Source of the DNA: JAGPDB01 sp046331265
Lineage (GTDB): Bacteria; Actinomycetota; Acidimicrobiia; IMCC26256; JAGPDB01
Assembly (NCBI GenBank): GCA_046331265.1
Contig: JAXLRE010000001.1
Location: 1 to 64,000, forward strand
DNA length: 64,000 bases
Direction: 5' to 3'
Numbering within the stretch: position 1 is the stretch's first letter; each line of letters begins with the position of its first letter. Both the position numbers and the translations under genes were made by a program. This document shows, in pieces, positions 35,399-45,065 of the stretch. The notes under the pieces are model-generated. The model had not been told where the DNA came from. It saw only the letters and a list, made by a program, of their open reading frames with translations, and made no database searches.

Positions 35399-36568
35399 AT
35401 GCAAGACAACATTCAAAAACTTAGCAACGCAACAGCTGAAAAAGGCACAAGAGTACTTGTTCGTATTGATTGTAATGTTCCATTAAATAGCGACGGCACG
35501 ATTGCTGATACTTTTCGTTTAGAAGCTGTAACTGAAACAATCAAATACTTATCAGGCAAAGGTGCAAAAATAATTGTTGCAGGTGCCATTGGCCGCCCCA
35601 AAGGTAAACGTGACGAATCTTTAACAACTAAATGTGTTGCTGAGTATTTTCAAGACAATGTTTTAGAAAAATGTTCATATGTAAATGAAGCATTTGGCGA
35701 ACAAGTTAATGATGCAATAGATCAATGTAATCCCGGTGAAGGAATTGTTTTAGAAAATCTTCGTTTTTATGAAGGTGAAGAACAAAACGATGAAGCTTTT
35801 GCTAAAGAGCTAGCTGGACTTGCTGATATTTATGTTAATGATGCGTTTGGCCAATGTCACAGAAAACAAGCATCAATCGTAGCTATCACTAAATTTTTGC
35901 CTTCATATATGGGCTTATGTCTAGAAAAAGAAGTAAGTGCTTTAGAAAGTGTTTTGAACAACGGTCAAGATCCTGTTGTTGCAATTATTGGTGGCGCAAA
36001 AGTTTCAGACAAAATTGGTGTTATAGATGCACTGATCAATAGATGCGATTACATTTTGATTGGTGGTGCTATGGCTTTTACGTTTTTAAAAGCTGGACGC
36101 ATGGCTATCGGAAATTCACTTTGTGAAGATGACTACATAGATAAAGTCGGACCATGGATGAAGACAGGGAAGATATTTTTGCCAAATGATTTTGTCGTTG
36201 CAGAAAATATCGATTCAACTGAAGCTGAGATTTCAAAAACAATCCCGTCGGGCTATGCTGGATTTGATATAGGTTCTGACTCGATTGAGAAATTTATTCA
36301 AATAATAAATAGTGCGAAAACTATTCTTTGGAATGGCCCAATGGGTGTATTTGAAAAACCTCAATTCGCACAAGGTACAAATCAAATCGCTAATGCTGTT
36401 GCAGATTCAAATGCGTATAGTGTTGTTGGCGGTGGAGACAGCGTCGCTGCTATCCGTCAAATGGGATTAGAAAATAAAATCGATCATGTTTCAACCGGTG
36501 GAGGAGCAACTCTGGAATATATCGAACAGGGAACTCTTGTCGGTGTTGAAGCTTTAAAGGTAAGGTAA
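35399..36568 (+). CDS. pgk: Phosphoglycerate kinase
   Basis: This 389-residue two-domain kinase makes ATP from 1,3-bisphosphoglycerate. VRIDCNVPLN is the substrate site, ENLRFYEGEEQND and NDAFGQCHRKQAS are conserved, and the C-terminal domain has GGAKVSDKIGV and VGGGDSVAAI. One oddity is GAIGRPKGKRDES, where most Pgk read SHLGRPKG; the Gly-Arg-Pro core is intact. It starts three bases after gap. Confidence 0.97.
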   Translation: MQDNIQKLSNATAEKGTRVLVRIDCNVPLNSDGTIADTFRLEAVTETIKYLSGKGAKIIVAGAIGRPKGKRDESLTTKCVAEYFQDNVLEKCSYVNEAFGEQVNDAIDQCNPGEGIVLENLRFYEGEEQNDEAFAKELAGLADIYVNDAFGQCHRKQASIVAITKFLPSYMGLCLEKEVSALESVLNNGQDPVVAIIGGAKVSDKIGVIDALINRCDYILIGGAMAFTFLKAGRMAIGNSLCEDDYIDKVGPWMKTGKIFLPNDFVVAENIDSTEAEISKTIPSGYAGFDIGSDSIEKFIQIINSAKTILWNGPMGVFEKPQFAQGTNQIANAVADSNAYSVVGGGDSVAAIRQMGLENKIDHVSTGGGATLEYIEQGTLVGVEALKVR

Positions 36569-36570
36569 AA

Positions 36571-37338
36571 ATGAGAAAACCAATTATTGTTGGCAACTGG
36601 AAAATGAATTTAAATCATTTAGAAGCTATTGCACTTGTACAAAAACTTTCGTACCGTTTAGAAAAAGAAGTCTTTGACAATTGCGAAGTTGTGGTCTGTC
36701 CACCTTTTACGTCTTTAAGAAGTGTTCAAACAACAATTGATTCTGACAAAATGCAGATTTCTCTAGGCGCTCAAAATGTAAACGAAAATGAAAAGGGTGC
36801 TTACACAGGTGAAGTTAGCTCAGCCATGTTGACCAAGTTAAATGTTTCATATGTAATTGTTGGACATAGCGAAAGAAGAGCATTCGCAGGAGAAACCGAC
36901 GAGCAGATTGCATTAAAAGTAAAAGCAATTAGAAAAAATAACATGACTCCAATTCTTTGTGTTGGTGAAACTAAAGAACAGCGTGAAGCGGGACAATCTA
37001 TTGAAGTTGTTGAGAGTCAGGTACGAAACGGGCTAGCTTCAATTGCTAAAACTGAAATTGAAAACTGCATAATTGCTTACGAACCAGTTTGGGCAATTGG
37101 TGCAGGGACTCCAGCAACTATTGAACAAGCCAATGAAATCATTTTCCATATTCGTTCTGTAATCGATTCAATGAAATCTGGAGTTTCAGATGTTACACGC
37201 GTTATTTATGGCGCAAGTGTTGATCCTGGTAATTCCAAGCTCTTTTTATCTCAAGACGGAATTGATGGTTTACTAGTTGGTGGCGCAAGTTTAGATGCGG
37301 ATGATTTTTCACGTTTAGTGATCTCGGCAATTAAATGA
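36571..37338 (+). CDS. tpiA: Triosephosphate isomerase
   Basis: This 255-residue TIM barrel interconverts the triose phosphates. Active-site residues are visible: Asn and Lys in GNWKMN, His in VGHSERR and Glu in AYEPVWAIGAG. YGASVDPGN and LLVGGASLD form the phosphate site. AAGGT lies before the ATG, two bases after pgk. It is the end of the gap-pgk-tpiA unit. Confidence 0.97.
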   Translation: MRKPIIVGNWKMNLNHLEAIALVQKLSYRLEKEVFDNCEVVVCPPFTSLRSVQTTIDSDKMQISLGAQNVNENEKGAYTGEVSSAMLTKLNVSYVIVGHSERRAFAGETDEQIALKVKAIRKNNMTPILCVGETKEQREAGQSIEVVESQVRNGLASIAKTEIENCIIAYEPVWAIGAGTPATIEQANEIIFHIRSVIDSMKSGVSDVTRVIYGASVDPGNSKLFLSQDGIDGLLVGGASLDADDFSRLVISAIK

Positions 37339-37364
37339 TCACTGTTCTAACTATCTCGATCGTG

Positions 37365-37370
37365 TAGAAT
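37365..37370 (+). promoter_or_regulatory. Leaderless -10 element TAGAAT for secG
   Basis: TAGAAT ends seven bases before the GTG start of secG, and no Shine-Dalgarno site is present. A TSS at the usual distance would fall on the G of the start codon. Confidence 0.55.
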
Positions 37371-37377
37371 TTTTAAC

Positions 37378-37611
37378 GTGTTAAATACAGCTCTTATCGT
37401 CATCCACTTAATATCTTCCACATGTTTAGTGGTATTAGTTCTGTTACACGCTGGTCGTGGCGGCGGTTTGTCTGATTTATTCGGTGGTGGTGCAATGGGT
37501 GGTTCTATGGCTGGCTCAACACTCGTTGAAAAGAATTTGGACCGTTTGACCATTATTGCGGCAATTATCTTTACATTTACAACAATCATGCTTGGAATTC
37601 GATTAAAGTAA
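37378..37611 (+). CDS. secG: Preprotein translocase subunit SecG
   Basis: This 77-residue membrane protein is the small SecYEG subunit. It has two transmembrane helices (TALIVIHLISSTCLVVLVLL and LTIIAAIIFTFTTIMLGI) joined by the Gly-rich loop LHAGRGGGLSDLFGGG, which is typical. The start is GTG, seven bases from TAGAAT. Its place after tpiA is the conserved actinobacterial order. A stem GATTGG/CCAATC at 37617-37634 follows the stop but lacks a T-run. Confidence 0.93.
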   Translation: MLNTALIVIHLISSTCLVVLVLLHAGRGGGLSDLFGGGAMGGSMAGSTLVEKNLDRLTIIAAIIFTFTTIMLGIRLK

Positions 37612-37659
37612 CTATCGATTGGTTTTAGCCAATCATTAATCGAATACCAAGGGGGAGCG

Positions 37660-39342
37660 TTGAAGACAGCGATTATTTCTCGTAAGTTTGCAATTGTCTT
37701 TTTACTAATTGCAGCTATTGTCCTTGCTGGATGTTCATCTAGCAGTGACAAAGATAAAGTTTCAAAGGGTGGCACAATAACTATTGGAGCCGAACAAGAA
37801 CCAGATTGCCTTGACTTTGTTGGTTCATGTTCTGGATCTTCATGGGGTTTCTGGATGGTTGCGGTTAACACGCTACCAAGAGCCTATTCAGCAGAGCGTA
37901 TAGGAACTAAGAATGAATGGGAATGGAAACACACCAATCTCTTAGCAAAAGATGCTGAACTTGAAACTAGCCCAGTTCAAAAAATCACATACACAATCAA
38001 TAAAGATGCTGTTTGGTCTGATGGTAAGCCAATAACAGGTGATGACTTCGTTTACACTTGGGATCAAGTAGCCAACGGTGAAGATGTATATGACAAAACT
38101 GGTTATACAAATATCGACAAAGTTGAAGTAAACAAAGATGACAATAAAGTTGTTGTTGTAACAATGAAAAAAGGCGAGCCTTACGCAGGTTGGAAAGCTC
38201 TTTTTGGTGGTAACTACGGAATTCTTCCTTCACATATTCTTAAAGGTAAGGACCGTAACGCAGAGATGAAAGATGGATACACATTCTCTGGCGGCCCATT
38301 CAAATTAGTTGAAAATGGATGGAAAAAAGGCGAGACCATCACAATTGTTAGAAATGATAAATACTGGGGAGAAAAAGCCAAATTAGATAAAGTAATTTTC
38401 AGAATGCAGTCAGATACAACTGCAGAATTTGCTTCGTTTAAGACTGGCGAAGTCTTAGCTATTTATCCTCAACCTCAAATTGATGTTGTTGATGCTATTA
38501 ATGAAGGAAACCTTGAAGGTGAAAAAATTGTTAATGCAACAACTGGTAGCACAGAGGCTCTTTGGATCAATAATGAGGCTAAGCCGTTCGACTCTAAAGA
38601 AGTAAGACAAGCTCTCGGTTATTCTTTAGATCGTGATGCAATTGTAAATTCTCTATTTGGTGATATCGGAGTTAAGAAAGCTGTTAATAGTTTTGTTGCT
38701 CCAGCAGTTTCTCAATATGCTGAAACTTCTGGTTTTTCAAAATATAAGACGAACAAATCTAAGGTTGACGAATTATTGACCAAAGCTGGATATGCCAAAA
38801 ATTCAAGTGGTGTATACGCTAAAGGCGGCCAAGAGCTTTCGTTTACCATTCAAACAACTGAAGGTAACCAAAGAAGAAAGCTAACTTTAGAAACAATGCA
38901 AAAGCAGCTACAAGATCTTGGTTGGAAAGTTGAAATTAAATTTGTTCCAGCCGGTGACTTGTTTGGAACTATTGGACCTAAGGGTGAATTCCAAGTTGCA
39001 CTTTATGCGCAGATTCTAACTGTTCTCGACCCAGCTAACTGTTCATTATTCTGTTCAGAAAATATTCCAACAGCAGCTAATGGCGATTCAGGAAACAACT
39101 GGACTCGAACAAGAATTGATGCAGCAGACGTAGAACTTCGAAAAGTTGACAGAGAACTTGATGAAGACAAGCGTATCGCAGCAAGTAAGAAGTCCGAGAA
39201 ATTGCTTGCGGAAGATGCAACTTCAATACCGCTAGATCCACTTCCTAATATTTTCTTGTGGAGCAACAAGCTTGCAGGAAATATTGACGAAAATCCTATT
39301 CAAGGACCATTCTGGACCTTGTCTCAATGGGGATTGAAGTAA
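37660..39342 (+). CDS. Peptide ABC transporter substrate-binding lipoprotein (family 5)
   Basis: This 560-residue protein is a lipid-anchored extracellular binding protein of the OppA/DppA type. A signal peptide ends in the lipobox VLAGC with Cys25. WSDGKPITGDDFVYTWDQ and the later ALGYSLDRDAIV are family 5 signatures. It starts at TTG 37660 with GGGGGAG five bases upstream. A strong intrinsic terminator follows, separating it from the permease genes. That would let the binding protein be made in excess. The ligand could be oligopeptides, but other solutes are possible. Confidence 0.92.
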   Translation: MKTAIISRKFAIVFLLIAAIVLAGCSSSSDKDKVSKGGTITIGAEQEPDCLDFVGSCSGSSWGFWMVAVNTLPRAYSAERIGTKNEWEWKHTNLLAKDAELETSPVQKITYTINKDAVWSDGKPITGDDFVYTWDQVANGEDVYDKTGYTNIDKVEVNKDDNKVVVVTMKKGEPYAGWKALFGGNYGILPSHILKGKDRNAEMKDGYTFSGGPFKLVENGWKKGETITIVRNDKYWGEKAKLDKVIFRMQSDTTAEFASFKTGEVLAIYPQPQIDVVDAINEGNLEGEKIVNATTGSTEALWINNEAKPFDSKEVRQALGYSLDRDAIVNSLFGDIGVKKAVNSFVAPAVSQYAETSGFSKYKTNKSKVDELLTKAGYAKNSSGVYAKGGQELSFTIQTTEGNQRRKLTLETMQKQLQDLGWKVEIKFVPAGDLFGTIGPKGEFQVALYAQILTVLDPANCSLFCSENIPTAANGDSGNNWTRTRIDAADVELRKVDRELDEDKRIAASKKSEKLLAEDATSIPLDPLPNIFLWSNKLAGNIDENPIQGPFWTLSQWGLK

Positions 39343-39355
39343 ATTAAAATTAACT

Positions 39356-39386
39356 AAAAAAAGTGGGGTATATCCCCACTTTTTTT
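39356..39386 (+). terminator. Intrinsic terminator after the substrate-binding protein gene
   Basis: AAAAAAAGTGGGG pairs with CCCCACTTTTTTT around the five-base loop TATAT: a GC-rich stem extended by A/T pairs and followed by a T-run. The A-run on the other side would also support leftward termination, but no gene faces it. Confidence 0.92.
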
Positions 39387-39412
39387 ATGTTTAAGTCCTA
39401 TTCTTATTACTA

Positions 39413-40414
39413 ATGGCTGTCACGATATACATAGTAAAGCGTTTGCTTATCTCATTACTATTGCTATTAGTGGTTTCTTTTTTAATCTATGGTGGCGTTA
39501 GATCAACTGTTGACCCAACTGCTCGACTTTCTGCAAGTAAAGATCCACAAGCAAAAATTCGAGAAAAACAACGATTAGGTTTAGATAAACCGCTACTTGT
39601 CCAGTATAAAAATTGGCTTTCAGGAGTTGTTAAAGGTGACTTCGGTAAAGGGGATGTTGATCGTGTCCCAGTAATGGACAAAATTTCTGCAGGATTTTTT
39701 AAATCTTTAGAGCTTGCATTCTGGGGGGCAATATTTGCAATAATTCTTGGAATTTCATTTGGAGTTATTTCAGCCATACGGCGTAACAAACCAGCAGACT
39801 ACTTACTGAGTGCTTTTTCATATGTAGGTATTGCCGTTCCAGTTTTTGCTTTTGCATATATTCTGATGAATATTTTTGCTATATGGTTGCCTCATAAATT
39901 TGGACAAAGCCAGCCTTGGTTCTATACCTCTGGACTAGTTGATAATAGTTATGGCCGTGCTGCAGACGGTCTGTGGAATTTTGAAAGCATAAAAGAATAT
40001 TTTCGCCATATGATTATGCCTATTATGACTTTAACAATTCAGCTAATTGCAGGCTGGAGCAGATATCAACGTGGAGAAATGATTGAGTCTTTGCAGAGCG
40101 ACTATATAAGAACAGCTCATGCAAAAGGAATGTCTCGTAGACGAGTTTATTTCCGTCACGCTTTTAGAAATTCTGAAATACCAATGGTAAACGTAATTTC
40201 TCTTGATATTGCGTTTCTTTTGCAGGGTCTAGTTATTACAGAAACAATCTTTACTATCCCTGGAATGGGTAGCGTTTTTGTTAGAGCGTTCCAATTAGGT
40301 GATGCAACAACTCTGTGTGCATGGGTATTGGTAACAGCAGTTATTGTTATCCTTGCCAATTTATTTGCAGACCTTATGCTGCCAATTATCGATCCTAGGA
40401 TAAGAACAAGATGA
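39413..40414 (+). CDS. Peptide ABC transporter permease, OppB-like
   Basis: This 333-residue permease has an N-terminal helix (LISLLLLLVVSFLIYGGVRS), a large external loop and five further helices. The EAA loop reads ARTAHAKGMS-type IRTAHAKGMSRRRVYFRHAFRN and contacts the ATPases. It starts 27 bases after the terminator without a Shine-Dalgarno site; TATTCT lies eight bases before the ATG and could be a -10. oppC overlaps by four bases. Function in peptide import is inferred from the family and the operon. Confidence 0.92.
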   Translation: MAVTIYIVKRLLISLLLLLVVSFLIYGGVRSTVDPTARLSASKDPQAKIREKQRLGLDKPLLVQYKNWLSGVVKGDFGKGDVDRVPVMDKISAGFFKSLELAFWGAIFAIILGISFGVISAIRRNKPADYLLSAFSYVGIAVPVFAFAYILMNIFAIWLPHKFGQSQPWFYTSGLVDNSYGRAADGLWNFESIKEYFRHMIMPIMTLTIQLIAGWSRYQRGEMIESLQSDYIRTAHAKGMSRRRVYFRHAFRNSEIPMVNVISLDIAFLLQGLVITETIFTIPGMGSVFVRAFQLGDATTLCAWVLVTAVIVILANLFADLMLPIIDPRIRTR

Positions 40415-41298
40415 GCGAGAATTATCAAATCTCTAAAGGTGAAGTTATTGCACCGCCGATTAAATATCGTTCATTTAAACGATTTTATGCAAATAAAGCA
40501 GCATTTATTTCTCTTGTCTTTATTATTTTGTTCAATATATTATGTTTCTTTCCAAAAATATTATCTCGCTTTCCTCAAAACGATATAAATGAAAATAGAA
40601 AACGATTACCTATAAGTGCAACACATTGGTTAGGTACAGATGTATTAGGTAGAGACAACTTAACTGAACTTTTATATGCAGGACAGATCTCTTTGAAAAT
40701 TGGATTATTTGTTGGAATAATATCAACTTTATTAGGAGCAGTAGTAGGTGCATACGCAGGGTATTACGGAAAATGGATTGATTCAATCCTTATGCGTATG
40801 ACTGATTTATTCTTATGCGTACCAACTTTGATTATGTTGGCATTAGCACTACGAAAATTTGGTGATGGCGATATCTCTATGATCTTTTGCATTTCTGCTA
40901 TTTCGTGGATGTATGCAGCAAGACTTGTACGCTCAAAAGTTTTGTCTCTCAAAACTCGTGATTACGTAGATGCAGCAAAAATTAATGGACGTTCAGGTTT
41001 TTACATTATTTTTAAACATTTAATACCTAACTCGTTTAGTGTTATCGCTGTTAATGCAGCATTGACAATATCAGCAGCCATAGGTCTCGAATCTACAATT
41101 TCATTTTTAGGTTTTGGTATTCAACCTCCTCTAACTTCATGGGGAAGAATGCTTTATGACTCAAAAGGTTATGCTGTTGGTAAATATTCGTACATATTTT
41201 TAGCACCTGCTATTTCTGTTTTCCTTGTAATACTTGCTTTTAACTTTATTAGTGATGGTTTGCGTGATGCTTTAGATCCAAGATCGGAGCAGTCATGA
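40411..41298 (+). CDS. Peptide ABC transporter permease, OppC-like
   Basis: This 295-residue permease has the OppC N-terminal domain (FKRFYANKAAFISLVFIILF), HWLGTDVLGRDNLTELLYAG and five more helices. The EAA loop is DYVDAAKINGRSGFYIIFKH. SFLGFGIQPPLTSWGRML is a C-terminal signature. It overlaps oppB and oppD by four bases each, so the transporter genes are translationally coupled. Confidence 0.93.
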   Translation: MSENYQISKGEVIAPPIKYRSFKRFYANKAAFISLVFIILFNILCFFPKILSRFPQNDINENRKRLPISATHWLGTDVLGRDNLTELLYAGQISLKIGLFVGIISTLLGAVVGAYAGYYGKWIDSILMRMTDLFLCVPTLIMLALALRKFGDGDISMIFCISAISWMYAARLVRSKVLSLKTRDYVDAAKINGRSGFYIIFKHLIPNSFSVIAVNAALTISAAIGLESTISFLGFGIQPPLTSWGRMLYDSKGYAVGKYSYIFLAPAISVFLVILAFNFISDGLRDALDPRSEQS

Positions 41299-42293
41299 CC
41301 GAAACCGTATTAGAACTTAATAACTTGTCTGTGACATATGGTAAAAAAGATAGAAAAACTTATGCTGTTCAAGATGTTTCCTTAAGTCTGAAAAAGGGTG
41401 AAGCGCTTGGTGTTGTTGGTGAATCTGGTTGCGGTAAAACGACTGTTGCAATGGCGTTAATGGGACTTCTTGATTCTCGTACAGAAGTTACTGGCGAAAT
41501 GGTTTTACTAGGTAAAAAATATGATTTATCTAAAATGTCATATAACGATTGGCGGCCAATTAGAGGATCAAAAATTGCTATGGTATTCCAAGATTCATTG
41601 GCGGCATTAAATCCTCTTAAAAAAATTGGCGAACAAATTGCTGAAGCTATTTACGTTAAAAAACAGAAGTCAAAAAAACAAGCACGTGAACAAGCTTTAA
41701 AGTTACTAAAACTTGTTGAAATACCTGATCCTGCAAGACGCTTTAATCAATATCCTCATGAATGCTCTGGTGGTATGCGTCAACGTGCGATGATAGCTAT
41801 GGCATTATCTAATAATCCTGATGTTCTGATCTGTGATGAACCAACTACAGCTTTAGATGTTACAGTTCAAGCCCAAATTTTAGCTTTGATTAAAAAGTTG
41901 CAAAATGAAATTGGAATGGCTGTAATTTTGGTTACGCATGATTTAGGTGTCGTAAATGCAGTAACTGACGATATTGCAGTTATGTACGCAAGTAGCATTA
42001 TCGAAACAGGTTCAACACCAGAAACTATTGCAAAGCAATATCACCCTTATACTTGTGATCTTTTGCATGCAATGCCAGATATTGCTGCACCTAAAGGTGA
42101 TCTACATTCAATACCTGGTGTTCCTCCAACATTAAATCGAGAATTTACATGGTGTCCTTACGGCCCTAGATGTAAATATCATGATGATAAGTGTGACGAA
42201 CAAATGCCAGATTTAATTGAACTTTCCACTGGCAGATTTTGTGCGTGTGTGCATCCTTTGAACATTAGCCAAAAGGAAGTTGCTAATGGATAA
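41295..42293 (+). CDS. Peptide ABC transporter ATP-binding protein, OppD-like
   Basis: This 332-residue ATPase has Walker A GESGCGKTTVA, signature SGGMRQRAMIA, Walker B VLICDEPTTALD and the switch His in VTHDLGVV. A C-terminal oligopeptide-ABC domain with CPYGPRCKYHDDKC may bind an iron-sulfur cluster, as in related proteins. It drives import together with the OppF-like ATPase downstream. Confidence 0.95.
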   Translation: MTETVLELNNLSVTYGKKDRKTYAVQDVSLSLKKGEALGVVGESGCGKTTVAMALMGLLDSRTEVTGEMVLLGKKYDLSKMSYNDWRPIRGSKIAMVFQDSLAALNPLKKIGEQIAEAIYVKKQKSKKQAREQALKLLKLVEIPDPARRFNQYPHECSGGMRQRAMIAMALSNNPDVLICDEPTTALDVTVQAQILALIKKLQNEIGMAVILVTHDLGVVNAVTDDIAVMYASSIIETGSTPETIAKQYHPYTCDLLHAMPDIAAPKGDLHSIPGVPPTLNREFTWCPYGPRCKYHDDKCDEQMPDLIELSTGRFCACVHPLNISQKEVANG

Positions 42294-43428
42294 TAATACT
42301 CAAGTAAAAATAACTGGTGTTTCACAAGATGATAAAACAGTTTTATTAAGAGTTGATGATCTACACAAAACTTTTTATACAAAATCGCATGGCCATAAAA
42401 TTTCTACTTTCGCTGTTAGAGGCGTTTCTTTAAGTATCCAAAAAGGCGAAACGCTTGGGGTTGTCGGTGAATCTGGCTGCGGTAAAACTACTTTGGCTCG
42501 AATGGTTGCTGGCCTTGATGAACCAACAAGGGGAGTGCTTTCATTTTTGGGTCACAAATTAAAGTTTGATAAACGTACCCGCAAAATGATCTCGATGGTT
42601 TTTCAAGATCCTTATGCGAGTTTAAATCCTCGTATGTCAACAGCTAGTTGTATCCGTGAACCAATGCATTTGTTGACAGATGAAGAATTAGATGCTCGAC
42701 TGAAAGAATTGTATCCAGATAAACCAGTCGATGAATTTGAGATCTTGCCTCGGGGATTTATTAAAAAGTTTTTTCTCCGTTTCGAATCTAAAAGAAGAAA
42801 AAAAGAAAAAGCATATGCTGCAGGCTTAATTGAATTAGTCCAACTTCGTTCAGAATGGGCATTGCGCTATCCTCATGAATTCTCTGGTGGACAACGACAA
42901 CGAATCGGTATAGCAAGAGCATTAGCTACTTCACCTGAACTATTAATTCTTGACGAACCTGTAAGTGCACTTGACGTTAGTGTGCAGGCAGGAATTATTA
43001 CTTTGTTGCGCAGACTAAAAACCGAACGCGAACTTGCAATGATGTTTATAAGCCATGATCTTCGTATTGTGAAACATCTTTGTGACCGTGTTGTTGTTAT
43101 GTATTTAGGTCAAGTTATGGAAGATGCTCCTGCAGAATTACTTTTCGCTAATCCCCGACATCCATATACAAGAGCATTAATGGCATCGATTCCTAAAGCT
43201 CGTACGGAAGATGAAAATACGGACATAACGGAAGATGCTGAAGATAGTGAGGAATTAGGTGGAGTAAAGCTAAAAATCCTAAAAGGCGAGCTTCCAAGTC
43301 CTACGAATCCGCCGAAAGGATGCCCTTTTCGCACACGATGCGAAAAGGCAACAGAGAAATGCGAGATACAACCTCCATTGGCACAAATGACTGATGGTCG
43401 CCAAATAGCCTGTCATTTTCCTTATTGA
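42286..43428 (+). CDS. Peptide ABC transporter ATP-binding protein, OppF-like
   Basis: This 380-residue ATPase has Walker A GESGCGKTTLA, signature SGGQRQRIGIA, Walker B LLILDEPVSALD and the switch His in ISHDLRIV. Between Walker A and the signature is an extra charged insert (about 145-175, with FFLRFESKRRKKEK), which makes it longer than usual. The C-terminal domain ends in CPFRTRCEKATEKC. I start at ATG 42286 because AAGGAAG lies seven bases upstream; a TTG two codons earlier is also open. It overlaps oppD by eight bases. Confidence 0.94.
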   Translation: MDNNTQVKITGVSQDDKTVLLRVDDLHKTFYTKSHGHKISTFAVRGVSLSIQKGETLGVVGESGCGKTTLARMVAGLDEPTRGVLSFLGHKLKFDKRTRKMISMVFQDPYASLNPRMSTASCIREPMHLLTDEELDARLKELYPDKPVDEFEILPRGFIKKFFLRFESKRRKKEKAYAAGLIELVQLRSEWALRYPHEFSGGQRQRIGIARALATSPELLILDEPVSALDVSVQAGIITLLRRLKTERELAMMFISHDLRIVKHLCDRVVVMYLGQVMEDAPAELLFANPRHPYTRALMASIPKARTEDENTDITEDAEDSEELGGVKLKILKGELPSPTNPPKGCPFRTRCEKATEKCEIQPPLAQMTDGRQIACHFPY

Positions 43429-43451
43429 GCCTTTACCAGAGCCAAAATTAG

Positions 43452-43463
43452 ACGATATATCGT
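43452..43463. promoter_or_regulatory. 12-base perfect palindrome before the second binding-protein gene
   Basis: ACGATATATCGT lies four bases upstream of the ATG at 43467, in the 38-base gap after oppF. It could be an operator or part of the promoter. It is short and AT-rich, so chance is possible. Confidence 0.3.
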
Positions 43464-43466
43464 GTA

Positions 43467-45008
43467 ATGGAAGCCTGCCCTAAGACGTTTATTAGAAAAA
43501 CACTTTTTTTGTTATGTGTTATTTCTTTTGTGCTCGTAATTAGTGGTTGCTCAACTTTGGGTGGAAAATCGAAATCTGAAGATGTTCCTAAGCTGTTAGT
43601 TGTCTGGTCTCCAGTTGATTATTCTCATGATCCTTTGCAGGCAAAATCATCTGAACAATATTTTCTTTCATCTCTAGAGAATGAAACTCTTTTTGGTTTA
43701 GATAAAAAAGGAAACCTAACTTATAACTTGGCGCAGAATTACAAAGTCTCAAATGATGGTAAAACTATTTCTATCGAATTAGGTAAGTTCACATTCACTG
43801 ATGGTTCGCTTATAACGGGTGCAGATGTTAAAGCTACTTTATCAAGAGTCGCAAAAAATGGGGGAGACTTATCAAAACTTCTTTCTAACGTTAATGGTTA
43901 TGGTACGGCTAAAACTGGTGGCGATTTCACTGGTATAAAAGTTATTGGAAAAGATGGTGTGCAATTTAGTTTGATTAATCCTGATCCATTTTTTGTTTTT
44001 CACCTTGCACATCCAGCAACAGGTATTGTTCCATCTACCTCTATAGGTATTCAAGGTGATTTAGTTTCTACAAATATTCATTCAGGTTTATATAGTGCTG
44101 ATGTTATTTCAAATGAACTTAATGCTACGACTGCTTTTACTCCTAGAACAAAAACACTTCCTGTTATTAATGTTGTTAAGAAATCTGAAGAAGATATGGC
44201 GGCCCGTCCTGATAGCCAAAAGGTAGATATCCTTTTAGGATTAACAAATCCTTCGATTTCATTTAGTCAAATTTCTATTCCACAGTTGGCAGTAGCTTCT
44301 TGGAATATTTATGTGAAGAATGCTAGTTCTCCTTTTGCAAATGTTAAGTTCCGAAAAGCCATTCTCGAAGCGCTTGATGAGAAAGAATCTATTGCTGCAT
44401 ATGCAACAAAAGCAGTTGCTCCTAAAAAGTTTTTGGGTGGAACTTTTGATTCTGTTGAGTGCTCTACTAGTTGTGATACAAATGTAAAAGACGCTAAAAA
44501 GCTTTTAGCTGAGCTTTATCCTGATGGTAAATATCCTGAAATAAAGATCGATATCGAAGAAAATGAGATACAAAAGTCTTTAGCTGATTCTGCAGTTAGT
44601 AGTTTGCAAGAGATTGGTATTAAGGCAACTGTAAAGACTTATAACTCAACTGATTTATCTAATGAGATAGCCCGAGGTAATGTTGAGTTATTTAGGTTTG
44701 GTTGGGTAACAGATTTTGCTGTTGGTGCTGACTTTTTGGTGAAGAGCTTTAAAGCGGATTCAACTGAAAATGTTGCTGGCGTGGCTGATGCAAGCTTAGA
44801 AGAAGCTATTTCTGAATATCAGAGTGCTACAACTGCTAAAAGTAGAATCGATAAATCTAAGACATTGCAGGATGAGATTAAATCTCTTTGGCTAATGAGG
44901 CCTGTGGCTCATTTCCATAAAATTGTAACTGTTAACAACAATGTTCAAAATATTGACTTCGACTTTTATTCTCGCGTAAATATAGGAAAAATTCGCGTTA
45001 AAAAGTAG
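43467..45008 (+). CDS. Second substrate-binding lipoprotein of the peptide transporter locus (family 5)
   Basis: This 513-residue protein has a signal peptide ending in VISGC (Cys28) and the family 5 fold, with VSNDGKTISIEL, TDGSLITGADVKATLSR and FRKAILEALDEKESI. It is clearly diverged from the binding protein at 37660. The operon therefore encodes two receptors for one set of permeases, which may broaden the ligand range. No Shine-Dalgarno site is seen; the start is the first ATG after the palindrome. tRNA-Leu follows. Confidence 0.88.
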   Translation: MEACPKTFIRKTLFLLCVISFVLVISGCSTLGGKSKSEDVPKLLVVWSPVDYSHDPLQAKSSEQYFLSSLENETLFGLDKKGNLTYNLAQNYKVSNDGKTISIELGKFTFTDGSLITGADVKATLSRVAKNGGDLSKLLSNVNGYGTAKTGGDFTGIKVIGKDGVQFSLINPDPFFVFHLAHPATGIVPSTSIGIQGDLVSTNIHSGLYSADVISNELNATTAFTPRTKTLPVINVVKKSEEDMAARPDSQKVDILLGLTNPSISFSQISIPQLAVASWNIYVKNASSPFANVKFRKAILEALDEKESIAAYATKAVAPKKFLGGTFDSVECSTSCDTNVKDAKKLLAELYPDGKYPEIKIDIEENEIQKSLADSAVSSLQEIGIKATVKTYNSTDLSNEIARGNVELFRFGWVTDFAVGADFLVKSFKADSTENVAGVADASLEEAISEYQSATTAKSRIDKSKTLQDEIKSLWLMRPVAHFHKIVTVNNNVQNIDFDFYSRVNIGKIRVKK

Positions 45009-45065
45009 ATAAATCTGAATAACGTTTTAACTTTAAGCTAAGATCTTGGCCCGTTTACAAAACAA

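Noticed and set aside
37347..37871. A 174-codon open frame on the minus strand
   Set aside because: It is antisense to secG and the signal peptide of the binding protein, both well supported, and it has no ribosome site or -10 hexamer.
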